From: Perognathus longimembris pacificus
Lineage: Eukaryota > Chordata > Mammalia > Rodentia > Heteromyidae
Direction of reading: 5' to 3'
Assembly (NCBI RefSeq): GCF_023159225.1
Contig: NC_063162.1
Span: 86,891,438-86,955,437, forward strand
DNA: 64,000 nucleotides
Positions 33,701 to 44,947 of the stretch are shown piece after piece. The position numbers were made by a program, and so were the translations under genes. The notes beneath the pieces are model-generated. The model had not been told where the DNA came from. It worked only from the letters and a program-made list of their open reading frames with translations, and made no database searches. How positions within the stretch are numbered: the stretch's first letter is position 1; each line of letters starts with the position of its first letter.

Positions 33701-34297
33701 GCTTCCTGGTATTCCTGTCAGAAAGAACCGAACAAAAACCATTGTGCTTGGTCAGCAAGATTATGTCACCTAGCTACTTTAAGAAAAAGAAAACCCATTT
33801 AAATGATGTTTTTCTCCCAACTATAAAATTAAAGATTCTCATTACAGAAATGTTAGAAAGAAAGCACAGACAAGCATAAAGGAGAAATTGTAAAATTATT
33901 TAGAATCCCAACTCTCAGAGATGCTATTAACATTTTAGCATATTTATCTCTGCTTCACATGCCATTAAATAGTTTTCAAGAAGAGGGTTTTATTTGCTAT
34001 AATAAAATGTTTTTAAAATGTTCCTGAAATCTGAACATTTGGGTTTCTGATTAGTATCATTAATATGCTTTGCAGTGAAAAAAGCAAAACAAATAGAAGT
34101 GCTTTGACATAAACCATCACATCAGCTTTAGTTTCTCTTAAAAGGACATGTTCTTGGAACTAGAATCCCTGGGCCAGAAGGCAGGGATAATTACAGAACT
34201 TGTATGTTTCACTAGATACCCTTAAACCTCTCAGCAAGTTCTCACAATGCTGTCTGCTACACCTTTCCTCAGAATAAGGCTCTATGAAATTTGACAT
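33701..34297. other. Unassigned AT-rich stretch
   Basis: Nothing recognised. Confidence 0.4.
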
Positions 34298-34537
34298 AGC
34301 TTGGTGCCAGTGGCTCACATTCATAAGCTTAGCTACTCAGGTGGCTGAGCTCTGAGGATTGAGGTACAAAGTCAGACCAGCAGAAAAGCTCATGTGACTA
34401 TTACCTCCAATAAACCAGCAAAATGCCAGAAGTATAGCTGTGGCAAAAGTGGTAGATTGCCAGCCTTGAGGAAAAAAGCCAACTGAGAGCATGAGGCACT
34501 GAACTCCAGCCTGTTTCAGCACAAAAACAAAAGACCA
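34298..34537 (+). repeat. 7SL-Geo composite SINE, diverged
   Basis: Starts 'agcttggtgccagtggctca', with 'cttagctactcaggtggctg', 'gccagaagtatagctgtggc' and 'tgccagccttgagg'. The younger IDL-Geo element landed at its 3' end. Confidence 0.8.
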
Positions 34538-34729
34538 GGGCTGGGGATATAGCCTAGTGGCAAGAGTGCCTGCCTCATATACACGAGGCCCTAGGTTCGA
34601 TTCCCCAGCACCACATATACAGAAAACGGCCAGAAGCGGTGCTGTGGCTCAAGTGGCAGAGTGCTAGCCTTGAGCGGGAAGAAGCCAGGGACAGTTCTCA
34701 GGCCCTGAGTCCAAGGCCCAGGACTGGCC

Positions 34730-34760
<31 letters not shown>

Positions 34761-34763
34761 CCA
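34529..34763 (+). mobile_element. IDL-Geo SINE with target-site duplication
   Basis: The element 34538-34754 has A-box TAGCCTAGTGGC and B-box GGTTCGATTCC, Geo unit and a long A tail (about 28 nt). The 9-bp duplication AAAAGACCA lies at 34529-34537 and 34755-34763. The long pure tail suggests a recent insertion. Confidence 0.9.
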
Positions 34764-35254
34764 AAATAATTAGGATCCATGGCAGCTAACTTTTCTGTAT
34801 GACACCACAACAAATTTTTCCCAATTCTTTCTTGCCTTTCTCCTTTTTCTTCACTCACTCTCTGGGCCCCTCTTCTGTCTGATCATGGAAGTTGAAGTTT
34901 TAGGTTCTCAATCCTAGGCCCTCTTCTCATGCTATGGTGGCTCTATGCAATATCATTTACAATCCACTTTTATATCTAAAATTCCCAGTTATCATCTCTA
35001 TCCCAGCCCTGTTTATTTTTCAGGCTCTTCTCACTAGACTCCTTCCATGCCACTGTTTCACAGGCATTTCAAACAGGGTTTTACCATAGGCTTTAAGTCA
35101 AGTTCAAGTCCCAAGAGCAGCATGCTACTTAATTAGTTGGGGTACTTCTCATTCTGTGTCACATGTTCAGATTCTAAAAGTATAATTTTTATTGTTGTCC
35201 ACACATTTTCTTAAGATTAAATAAGGTCTTCAAAGCCCAAATTGATCCAGCTTC
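34764..35254. other. Unassigned stretch
   Basis: Nothing recognised. Confidence 0.4.
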
Positions 35255-35360
35255 ACATTTGAGGAACAGGAAAGTGAAGAGACTTGTTCAGGGTCACTTA
35301 CTGAACTAATACCAAGGCAGCATCCAAATATTCTTACTCCTGCTTGCACAGCCAGGGCTC
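35255..35360 (-). repeat. MIR SINE fragment, antisense
   Basis: 'acatttgaggaacaggaaag', 'agagacttgttcagggtcac', 'ttactgaactaataccaagg' match the reversed MIR core. Confidence 0.6.
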
Positions 35361-38300
35361 CCCATTAAAGCCAAGGAGAGTCATTTGAACATGGCTTCAT
35401 GGCTTCAAATTTGCTCTTTTCTTTTGATGTTATTTTCTGGTATGTTATTGTTATTATCAGGGTTAGCTAAATCCAAATATCTCAGAGTACCTAGAAAAGT
35501 AGATCAGTTGGATTTTCATGAAATAATTATTTAAAAATCTGTGTTAATTGGAATTTAATTACAGATATAGAAAAAATCCATTTCTCTAACATTTTTGTTC
35601 CCCCATAGAGGACAATGTCTACAAAGTCTGAATGACTGTGACCTTGTTCTTGCTTCCTGAGCACAGGGGCTTCATGGTAGAGATTATATTGCCAACTACT
35701 TGGCAATGGTAAGTCATACATGTGGATGTGACAGAGACTTAAGCATTCACCAACAGTGGCCTGACTTGGATTTTTGCACTGTCTTCCTTTTCCATTAGCC
35801 AGAATATAAGCACACTAATAGCTCAGCTCTGACATAAGTGAACAGTATACCCACCCCCAGCTGAGGGTGCAGCAAGTAAAAAGGCAGCATTTCCAGTTTT
35901 GATAGATGCATATAGACCCAAAGACCCATCTGTCTAGATCATGAAAGTGTTGGTATATTTCATTTCCTCACTGACTTTGTCAGTGTAACTGTCCTTACCA
36001 TAACTTACATAGGAAACATACATTTTCCTGCCCTTTGGGGAAATGGGGAAGGAACATTAACGTTACCAACTTGCCACACATTGGCCAAGATATATTTAAT
36101 TTGCAATTAATCTGTATAATGTCCACTGAGGAGGAAAAAAAAAACAACCCTGTCAGTTCTGTTTGTGGATTGCAAGGGTGGGTCTGGTTCATGTTGTAAA
36201 TGGTCATAGATGTCTGTTGTAAATTGTTGTTGTAAACTGTTGTCTCTACTACCTAAAAAAATATTTTAATCCACTCCTCTTTTCATGTCTCCTAGTAAAA
36301 GAATGATGAGCTGATAGAAAAATATGAGAATGATGCTATGTATTCATTGAAAAAGTAGTCATACTGCTGAAATCTTGATATGGACATTAATTCAAATCAT
36401 AGCCGACATTACTAAAGTATTTTCATGTTGACCTTGAAACTATTCCTGCCATTCTTCCCTTGATAATAATAAAGGTTTATAATGGATGTTTTAACATATG
36501 AGGGAAGAAAGGAAATTCAAAGCCCCTTTCCCTTTTGGCACATTTTTGTTGAGTTTCCAATATAAAGTTACATTTGGACACACACCCAGCTGCAACTTGT
36601 TTAGAGCCTGAAAGCCTGGTGGCTGGTTTCTCCTGAAAACTCGGGCCTTCCCTGGGGACTCCTTCTCTTGAGGTCCACAGAGCCTGAAGACAGACTTATC
36701 AGTGCTCCTGCCACCCCCCGCCCCAAAAGGAAGGATCCACCAAATAGTTGGTGGGGATGCAGGAAGCACTAAGGATCCACACACAGACCGAGAGGGAATA
36801 TTCACTTCTCTGTATTTTCCCACATCAGCTACTCCCCAGAAGGTACCAGCTGTCTCTTGAGGAAGCTCCAGGGAACAAGAGATTGAATGAGTCCCCCTAA
36901 TCTCTTCTGGTTTAAACTCTCACAATTCTATTATTTATAATTGAATTATTTCCTCCCTCCAATGGGAAGATAAAGTACTTCTTCCCTATCTGCAACCACT
37001 GCAACTCTACATCTATCAGTTTACCTTATCTGAATTTTTTTTTAAGAAAGAAATGCTTGTTTGTTTAAAGGGCAAGCTTCATTGCCAACAAGGAAACAGA
37101 AAAAGGTTTTCAAAATGGTTGTCTTAGAGCCCTGCAAGACGTTGGTGAAGGCCTTGCAAATGTCTAAGAGCCTGGGTCAATTTCAGTTCCAGGCATAAAA
37201 CTCCAGTACAGGTGGGACCACAAGAAAGTAGTACCAGGAACCCTCTGCTTAGACTTGAGATATGGATACAGAAGGTTTCAGCCTGCAGAACCCCAGCCAG
37301 GATCTGAGCCAGACCTCCTCAGTACCTCTGGCCATTCATATTTGAGTCCATTTGAAGCAGACCAGGAACAAGGACACACATGGACCTGGAAGGGCACTAA
37401 CTCTCAACTCCTTTGTAAGCACTTCTCAGTCTTCTTCCCCAGAATGCATTTCCTGTGACATTGCAAAGGTCTTCATGGAGACTGAAAACTCACACTTTAA
37501 TACTTTGTTTTTCTCTCTTCCTCTCCTTCCTTCTTTCCTTTTCCTCTGCCCCATCGTCTTCCTCCTCCTCTCTTCCTCCTTCTGCAGCTGCATCTTTACC
37601 CAAAGAACAAAATCATCTTTGTATGTGTTTTGCTGAAACAAAAAAAAAACTGCTTCACCTTGTCATAGAGAATGCAGTGCACTTTGCTAGACAATCAGTT
37701 TAGACTCTCTTCCTTGTTCCTCAGTCTCCATGCCCTCAAAGCTCCTATCCTGCCATACTTGTCTTAGGCCACTCACTTGTCTTTCCCTGTGCCTTTGTTT
37801 GTATCACCTCCTCAAAAAGAGTGCCTACCCACACGACATCTTGGCCTGTTAAGATCAAGGCTCTATTCCCACACACTTTAGCCACCAACATTCCCCAAAG
37901 TCATTATCAATTCTTTTGAACATAGAATGATCTGCCAATGTACATGCTATTTTCCCTTCCATGTAAATTGTTCTAGTTATAAGCAAGGAATTACAATGAA
38001 TCCTTCATTACCAAAATACACATAATGCTTCTTATATAGTAATCTTAGAGAATAGGTTATTGCCTAGCTCACTGAATATGAGAAGAGCAAGGACAGGTTT
38101 CAGAATAATTATGTTGTTAACTCTTCATTTTCAAGGCATGCACATTCTCCAGTAGAATAATTTTTTTAAAAGAATCCTAGATTTTATTGAAGTGGAAAAG
38201 GTTATCAGGTTAATTTTCATAATTAATTACACATATGCTATTTTATAAATATTTCAATGCACTATAATAGCATTGCCAGAACAAATCTTAGCAAAACCCT

Positions 38301-38549
38301 TTAGCCATAGTCAGTAGAAAATTTATAGAGGTTATTAGCACCAAACTTATGAGGTGGAGCACTAAGTGTATCATCAGGACTGTATTGTCTTCTTATATAC
38401 CTTACTATATTGCCTCAGTAACCCTGAACACTGTATTTCCATAAGTGGCATGGAAGACTGACTCATCATGAATATGCAGTGAATAACCAAAAATAAAACC
38501 ATCTTAATGAATTGCCTGCAATTTTGTTGCTAAAGAAAGAGATAATGAA
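35361..38549. other. Long unassigned stretch
   Basis: The 110-codon frame at 36491-36823 (minus) and the frames at 37255-37703 have no recognisable domain. A short TTGTAAA-type repetition lies at 36193-36243. A pyrimidine-rich tract at 37505-37590 gives low-complexity frames. A weak L2-like sense pattern lies at about 37710-37960. Confidence 0.4.
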
Positions 38550-38815
38550 CCAATGTCTAAGAAAAAGAGCTTTAGAGTCAACAAAAACCCTATATGAATC
38601 TGGACTCCACCACTAGCAAGCTGTGTTACCACTTGCTGACTCACTTTCTCCCTCCATAAAATGGGCATAATAACTCTCTTACAGTGCCATTGTAAAGATA
38701 AGACAAGATATCATTTAAGTTCTGTGAGAACAATGGTCATACCTTGTTTACACTCATCTCCTCAGTGCCTAGCAAAGTTCTTGACACATAATAAGCACTC
38801 AAATAAAATTCTAGA
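38550..38815 (+). repeat. MIR SINE
   Basis: 'agagctttagagtcaacaaa', 'ggactccaccactagcaagctg', 'ttctccctccataaaatggg', 'cattgtaaagataagacaag' and a terminal 'gacacataataagcactcaa' occur in order, close to full length. Confidence 0.78.
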
Positions 38816-39257
38816 GATTCAGAAAAAATATATAATGTCCAAATAAGTTATGAAGAAATAGAAACACTAGATCTGATAGGAGAAACAGATCAGCAGTATT
38901 TTGCTGTATTTCCAAATGATATCTACAAAAGCATAGTAGGAAGCATAGTAGGAAGTAGGTGAGTGAATAGATGAACCCCTCAATTTGCTGCTTGGTATTC
39001 ATTAAAACTTTATAACTGGAAGCCCTGAAAGTACATGTTATAAAGAGAATCTGCCAGTTAATCAACAGAACACGTACTGTAAAACTCATGCTGTATTTTT
39101 ATGCCACATTAGACAGACAGTTATGACTTTTTGTCAGGTGAAAGGACTTGACCTTTAAATCTTTGTGATTATGATCACAGGAATACTCTTGATGAGCTTT
39201 CAACAGACTTAGTCACTGCATTTGAAAGCTTCCTTGAACCAGAAGAGAGCTCTGGCA
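38816..39257. other. Unassigned stretch
   Basis: Contains a 12-bp tandem repeat (core agcatagtagga) at 38930-38955. Otherwise nothing recognised. Confidence 0.4.
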
Positions 39258-39350
39258 TTGGAGGGACGGCTCAGGTGGTAGAGTACCTTCAAATGAGAGA
39301 TGTCAGATACCAAGTTCAAGTCCCTGTCTCAGATAAGAGGAAAAAGAAGA
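39258..39350 (+). repeat. tRNA-like SINE monomer
   Basis: 'gggacggctcaggtggtag' (A-box-like) and 'ccaagttcaagtccctgtc' (B-box-like) are followed by an A/G-rich tail. It stands alone, without a 7SL or ID partner, like a diverged member of the ID/Geo lineage. Confidence 0.6.
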
Positions 39351-39879
39351 AAAAATGTCTAGTAGAGAATTGAAGAATTCTGCAAGCATTTACACTTAAT
39401 TCAGAGAATCGGAGGCCCGGTTTCCTTTCTTTTGCTGCCCTACCACCACCTTCTCTAGGTCTTCCCTCTCTTTCTCATGATCTTCCTCCTCCTGGAAGAT
39501 GACAAGCAGACAAAGGGGTAAGGGCAAAATCAAAGAGCTGCCCTTCCCTCTGGAAAATCGTTATTTTCTTCTCTTAGCAAATATTGAGCACCCAAGGGTG
39601 CTACTGGTAGGAGTTTATGCCACAGGATGGGGTAATAAATACCATGGTAATCAAAGCCTAGCTGGACCTGGGCACAGTCAATGCTGGAACAAGTAGTAGG
39701 AATGTGGAGGGCGAGGGAAGCTCTTTATGTTGCTCCCCAATGAGCCCTGTAGAGGTTGGATTTTCACTCAGCCTTTGTATTGGTGAAGGGGTACAGGTGC
39801 TTATCTGTTCCAGATACCTCCTCCATGTGCTTGGGATCTGAAATAACATCATTTCATTAAGAAAGAGCTGCTGAGGTCA
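39351..39879. other. Unassigned stretch
   Basis: Nothing recognised. Frames of about 65 codons are unsupported. Confidence 0.4.
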
Positions 39880-39990
39880 GTGAGCTTGACCCTTCCTCCT
39901 TTGACAGATGTGGCACTAAAGTCTACAGAGACTCAGTAACACACTCAACACTGTGAAGCCAGGACCACCACAACACACCAATTCTGATGA
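39880..39990 (-). repeat. MIR fragment, antisense
   Basis: 'cctttgacagatgtggcact', 'agagactcagtaacacactc' and 'tgtgaagccaggaccacc' resemble the reversed MIR core. Confidence 0.5.
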
Positions 39991-40124
39991 TTCCACACAA
40001 TGCATCTGGAACATCTGTTACTGTCTGTAGCATAACCCTATGAGTAACTCCCAGTTTCCCTCCACTCCAGGTAGGAGACAATCTGATCTCAGAGGGAACC
40101 TAGCTGGAGAAGCAGACTGGCTGA

Positions 40125-40300
40125 CACATAACCAGTGTGGGCTCTGGGCCAGGTGCTGCTGCAGAGCTTGTGCCTACTCACAGAAACCTATGAAGGATTT
40201 GGGCTCCATTATTATTCTCTTAAATCTTAGGAAACTGAGAGGAGGTGACTCAGTTGTCCAAGGACATGAAGCAAGTTATAGGACAGAACATGGATTCCAC
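40125..40300 (-). repeat. MIR SINE, antisense
   Basis: 'gtgtgggctctgggccaggt', 'ttattattctcttaaatctt', 'aggaaactgagaggaggtga', 'ggacatgaagcaagttatag' in reversed MIR order. Confidence 0.7.
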
Positions 40301-40320
40301 TAAGGGAATACATTTTATTT

Positions 40321-40812
40321 CATTTCTTTATTTACTTTTGTTCCAGTACTGGGCTTGAACTCATTTCCTGAGCATATTGTCCATTAGCTTTTTTGCTTAA
40401 AGCTGTTGCTCTACAACTTGATCCATACCTCCACTTCTGGCTTTTTCTTTTTTCTTTTTTTAAATTTATTTATTATCAAAGTGAAGTACAGAATGATTAG
40501 TTTCATACGTAAGGCAGTGAGTTCATTTCTTATCCAACTTGTTACCTCCTCCCTCATTTTCTCCCACCTTCTTCCCTCTCCCATCCCTCCCCCTACTCCC
40601 CATGAGTTGTACAGTTGGTTTAAAGTATATAGTTTTGTAAGTATTGCTGTTGCATTGGATCATCTTCTATATACTTTGTCTCTCTGGCTTTATCTTTAAG
40701 TGGTTAATTGGAATTAAGAATCTCATGGACTTTCTTGTTCAGGCTAGCTTCCAACTATGATTTAGATCTCAACATCCTGAGTAGCTAACATTACAGACAT
40801 CATCCATCCGCA
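40321..40812 (-). repeat. 7SL-Geo composite SINE, antisense, split by an L1 insertion
   Basis: The first part, 40321-40444, is the reversed Geo unit up to 'cacttctggctttt'. The second part, 40692-40812, resumes with 'agtggttaattggaattaag' and the reversed 7SL arm. The split falls between the Geo and 7SL halves and is occupied by the L1 3' end described next. Confidence 0.82.
40436..40691 (-). mobile_element. L1 3' end nested inside a SINE, with target-site duplication
   Basis: The reversed L1 3' UTR (40445-40682) has a T-rich tail, 'ttattatcaaagtgaagtac', 'agtttcatacgtaaggcagt', a pyrimidine-rich stretch and 'agtattgctgttgcattgg'. It is related to the 18038/22017 family but more diverged. 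The duplication TCTGGCTTT lies at 40436-40444 and 40683-40691, within SINE sequence, so the L1 insertion is younger than the SINE. Confidence 0.82.
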
Positions 40813-40819
40813 CCCAAAT

Positions 40820-41010
40820 ATGTTTTTATCTTCAAATAGTTGCACAAAGGAGTTTCAATTCAACATGTCAGTGTATGTGTATAATGCATCCTAATCAACC
40901 ATCATTCTTCCCCACCTCTCCCAGTCCCACCTATCCCTTTAACCTGGTTTCCATTTTCACATGTGAACATTGAATATTATGACTGCAATATAAGACAACA
41001 CATTGTTAAG
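40820..41010 (-). repeat. L1-like 3' end, second subfamily, antisense
   Basis: 'atagttgcacaaaggagttt', 'tcaacatgtcagtgtatgtg', 'atgcatcctaatcaaccatc', 'gaacattgaatattatgac' match the 33405 and 18395 copies and the reverse of 19306. Confidence 0.65.
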
Positions 41011-42182
41011 GTATAAATCACTACAACATACCAACTCTTGCCTACTATCTACTGATATAGAAAAACCACCCCAAACTGCTTACAGTTCCTTGGGTAAGAA
41101 AATTTAACAGGAAATCAGAGACACTGCTTTCAGTCCAGAAATGTCTATTGTCCATCTGGGAGGGCTCAAATGACTTGACAGAGGCTGTGTATTCTACCCT
41201 CAGTTATCTTTCACGTGATCTTACTATGTAGCTAGCTTGGGCTTCCCCACAGCATGGCAGTGTATGGTTGCAGGAGGGGGCACCCAGTGGGATAGAGCTT
41301 ATTACACTTCTTCTCCCATCAGATAAACACTCAGTTTGCTAAGACATTTTTTTTAATGAGCAGGTTAATGATTTTTTAATGAGCAGGTTAATGATTTTTC
41401 TGAGATATTGGAGGAAGAGCTTGAAAAAGCTGCTCAAATTTCCTTTCCTAGATCAGAAAATAAAACCATTTAGAAAGGTCTTAGACTTACATTTCACCTT
41501 CTATTCCAATATGACACATATGAATCATTTTTCTATCTATGGCTTTTTTTCCTTGGTTTTAAGTAATTACTGAATGCAAAAGGGGAAAAAAAGCATTTCA
41601 ATTCTAAAAGCAGTTTATGGCCCAATTTCTCACCTAAAACCAGAGTAAATCATATTGAAGCAAATCATTTAATTATATTTTCTCTCTCACATACAGGTCT
41701 ATACTTTTATCACTGCTGCAAGCATTGTTTTAGCATGTGAAGTAAACATGAATATTACTGCATTGAGATCTAATGAGTATATGCTTGCAGTTTTTTCTCT
41801 TCTGAAGGGTAACTCAAGTTGGGTGAAGTCACGTGAAGCAAAACTTGAAGCCAAGACAGGGAACGATCTGTTTGTGTTAAAAACTCACTGTTTCAATACA
41901 ATCATGCAGAGATGACGTTCATGCTCCTCAAAACATAGAACAGTTGAGTTTAATTGTGTTTACTCTTAGCCAGTTAATTAGAGTTTGTTTGATGATGTCA
42001 TTATGTCATACTTGGCACTAAACACATCAGAGGAACAAAATAAATGTGATATTGATCAGAAAGCACTCCCAGTTCAGTGCCCAGAAGTCTCTAAGTCATT
42101 TTGGACTAGCCCTTTTAATGTGACAGCACATGGTTAGCAAGTTCATTCTTCAACAGCGAAGTTTCCTTCAGAAACCAACTGA
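41011..42182. other. Unassigned stretch with a 23-bp tandem duplication
   Basis: The unit 'aatgagcaggttaatga' plus a T-run occurs twice with a period of 23 bp (41349-41394) without mismatch in the core, so it is recent. No gene recognised. Confidence 0.5.
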
Positions 42183-42415
42183 GGCTAAGACACCAGTGAC
42201 AACTGCCTGTAATCCTAGCTACTCAGAAGGCTAAGATCTGTGGGTCAGTTGGAAGCCAGTCCAGGTAGAAAAGTCCATAGACTCTTATCTCCAATTAACC
42301 AGCAAAAAGTTGAAACTGGAGGTGTGGCTCAAGTACTAGAGCATCAACCTTGAACAACAACAAAAAAACCCTAAACAACAACAACAAAAATCTTAGCCCC
42401 TATACTGGCATAGAA
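42183..42415 (+). repeat. 7SL-Geo composite SINE
   Basis: 'ctgtaatcctagctactcag', 'gaaggctaagatctgtgggt', 'cttatctccaattaaccagc', 'ggtgtggctcaagtactagagc'. The Geo middle contains an expanded A/C stretch (acaacaacaaaaaaac). Confidence 0.8.
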
Positions 42416-42416
42416 G

Positions 42417-42590
42417 AAAAAGGAAGGAAGAGGAGAAAAATGAGGAGGAGAAGAAAGAGGAGGAGGAAGGGGCGGAGGAGAAGGAAGAGGAGGAGGAAGA
42501 GGAAGAAGGAGGACTAAAAGGAGGAGGAGGTAGTGGTGGAGAAGGAGGAAGAGAAGGAAGAAGAGGAAGAAGAAAGAGGAGAAGAAACTA
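42417..42590 (+). repeat. GA-rich purine tract at SINE tail
   Basis: About 170 nt of AGGAGG/GAAGAG units follow the SINE directly. Homopurine on the plus strand, with few interruptions. Confidence 0.93.
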
Positions 42591-44228
42591 AGTGTTCTGT
42601 CATGACTTAAAAGTCACAAAACACAAAAGAATTGTGTGGTTGATACAAGAGCCTTGGACTCTGTACTTCTAGAAAGGGACATGTATTTAGGTTTACAAAG
42701 TCAATTTCTCCATCCTATGAGAAGAAACAATAATCTGTGCAGAATTAGAGAACACTTAAGGATTCTCTAGTGTTTTACAGTAAGAACCGCATTTTGGATA
42801 GGTCCAAATCTACTGCAGAGAGAACTTTAATTCATATTTATCAAACCCACAGAAGACCAGGAAGGAAAGAAAAAACAGAGTACCAACCATAACTTTTCCT
42901 TTTTTACAACAACAACAAAATTGCCTTCAAGGTATCCTCACCAGACTTTCGTCTAACTGGTCACCTGATCCTACATGCTACAAGGGCCTATGACCACTCT
43001 GATCCACAACAGGCTGTGTGAGTAAGAAAGAGGGAATTACCCAAGCAATAAATAAAGTGATAAATAAATGATGGTTGCCACAGCCTTTCTGTGGTAAGTC
43101 AACAATGAAGCAGGAAAAACAAAAAGAAAGAAATGGAAAAGGAAAGCATGCATGTCTAAGCTTGCCCACAAAGAGCCTGCTTTTGAGCCCCAGGGGCTCC
43201 ACCAGCTGAAGTTGTAGGAGGACAGATTCCCTGAGAAGCAAAGCCATCATCGTGTCAGGAAAGGCTCCTGCCGTCTGTCCCCTGAACAGCATGGGCAGGG
43301 CTGCCCAGCGGCAGACTTAGACAACAGCCAGGTGGGCGATGGCCAACTTCTCTGAAGTTGCCATGTGGCCTGGTATTACCATGATTAAGGGCTTTCTTAA
43401 GGAGATGAGCATTTTCAAGGGGACTCTGGCTGAGTGAAGCATAGAAGGATTCACCTAATGAATCCAACAGACTACAGATAGCTCTCAGGGCCCCAGTTGT
43501 GACAACTCTAAACCATTATGGTGATAAATTCAAGTGTGAGTGGCATAAAAATGGAAGGCCACAAACATCTGGCAGCCTGAATGTGCCAAGGGAGGATCTT
43601 GAGATGGTGGTAATTGGTAGGTGGGGGCTATGGTAGGGAAAGTACAAATAAACTTTAACATTTTGTTTCTGGCAAGTTCTAGAGGAAAATATAATTGTTA
43701 CCAATAATTGAAGTTGCATCTTCCCCCATTGCCACCACCCCTTTGCCTGACTCCAGTTTTGACAACATGCTTGTTTTTGCTGTTGAAAGAACAAAAGGAT
43801 GACTGGGTTTGTCACACTGCGGGAGACAAACAGATGATTTATTTACCCCCAAGTCATTTCTTATGAAGAAACGTGATAATGAGACATAGTTACTTCACCA
43901 CTAACAGATGCCAACCCATCCTTACAAAGATCTCTGGCAACTGTGTGCCTGTCACATTAGTGGCTACTTCCAAATGAGGAGATGGCAAAAGAAACCCAAA
44001 CACTTGGAAAATAAAATCTGTTACCATCTAGTGCTTTTAGAAAACAATATCCACTCGTGGCAGTGGGATTTGGTGCAGGATAAGGGACAAGGAAAGCATT
44101 TCTGTCTGTCATGAAACATGTAGTCCTCTTTGGAGAGAGGGGCCTCTTTTCTAAATCTTAGATCCACAGCCAGGGTTGCATTTGCTGAAGAAGGCAGAGA
44201 GAGAGAATTGTCCAAATATGTATGTTTT
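42591..44228. other. Unassigned stretch
   Basis: Frames of 70-104 codons (42978-43815 minus) overlap each other and have no recognisable domain. No repeat named. Confidence 0.4.
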
Positions 44229-44588
44229 AGAGGGCTACCATAATAAATAGCACATACTGGAAGGCTCAGACAACAGAAATTGTCCCACAATTCTGGAGCC
44301 TAAAGTCCCAACCGTCAGCCAAAGTGTCGTCAGGCTTGGTTCCTCTGATCACTATGATGAAGAATCTGCTCCCCACTTTTTCCAGTAATCTTTCACATCT
44401 CTTGGTTTGTGGCCACATGATCCAATCTTTACCTGGCATTCTCCCTGCTATTGTGTGTTCAAACTTTCTCTTTTTATAAGAGTATGAGATCCATCTTCAT
44501 CAAATACCGTTTTCAAACTGGGCTGTACTCACAGGCTGGAGGTTAGAATTGCATGTCTTTGAGGGAGCACAATTCAGCTGATGATACC
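44229..44588 (-). repeat. MLT1-type MaLR LTR, antisense
   Basis: 'gggctaccataataaatag', 'ggctcagacaacagaaattg', 'ttctggagcctaaagtccc', 'tctttttataagagtatgag' and 'ggagcacaattcagctgatg' follow the reversed MLT1 order from end to start. Confidence 0.75.
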
Positions 44589-44657
44589 AGGTGATCCTAA
44601 CCAAAGAATGGCTTATCTTCACCTTGGCATTGAAGAGCCATGCAAAAGTACACTTGG

Positions 44658-44892
44658 AAGCCAGGCTCTGGGGTCTCACACCTGTGAATCCTAACTACTC
44701 GGAAGGATGAGATCTGAGGATTCAGTTCCTATGCTAGCCCAGGCAGAAAAGTCAACGAGACTCTTGGCTCCAATTAACCAGCAGAAAGTTGGAAGTACAG
44801 GTGTGGCACAAGTGATAGGGTACCATCATTGAGCAAAAAGAAGCTAAGGGCAAGATCAAGGCCCTGAGTTAAAACCCCAGTACTCACACACA
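44658..44892 (+). repeat. 7SL-Geo composite SINE
   Basis: 'gaagccaggctctggggtct', 'atcctaactactcggaagga', 'ctccaattaaccagcagaaag', 'aggtgtggcacaagtgatag', 'ggccctgagttaaaacccc'. A possible old duplication is AAAAGTACACTTGG (44644-44657) against AAAAGGTATTCTTGG (44945-44959), with mismatches. Confidence 0.82.
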
Positions 44893-44947
44893 ACAGCAGC
44901 AGCAGTAGCAGTAGCAGCAGCAGCAGCAGTAGCAGCAGCAACAACAA
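44893..44947 (+). repeat. CAG/CAA trinucleotide repeat in SINE tail
   Basis: Units of CAGCAG interrupted by TAG and CAA, directly after 'agtactcacacac'. It lies in non-coding DNA, so there is no polyglutamine meaning. It replaces the SINE's A-rich tail. Confidence 0.93.

Noticed and set aside
36491..36823. A 110-codon minus-strand frame
   Set aside because: No domain or family recognised, and no exon boundaries or nearby supporting frames.
42978..43815. Three adjacent minus-strand frames of 70-104 codons as a possible exon cluster
   Set aside because: They lie in different frames, overlap each other, and contain no recognisable protein motif.
44893..44947. Polyglutamine-coding CAG tract
   Set aside because: It follows a SINE tail, has TAG interruptions in one frame, and no open frame extends from it.
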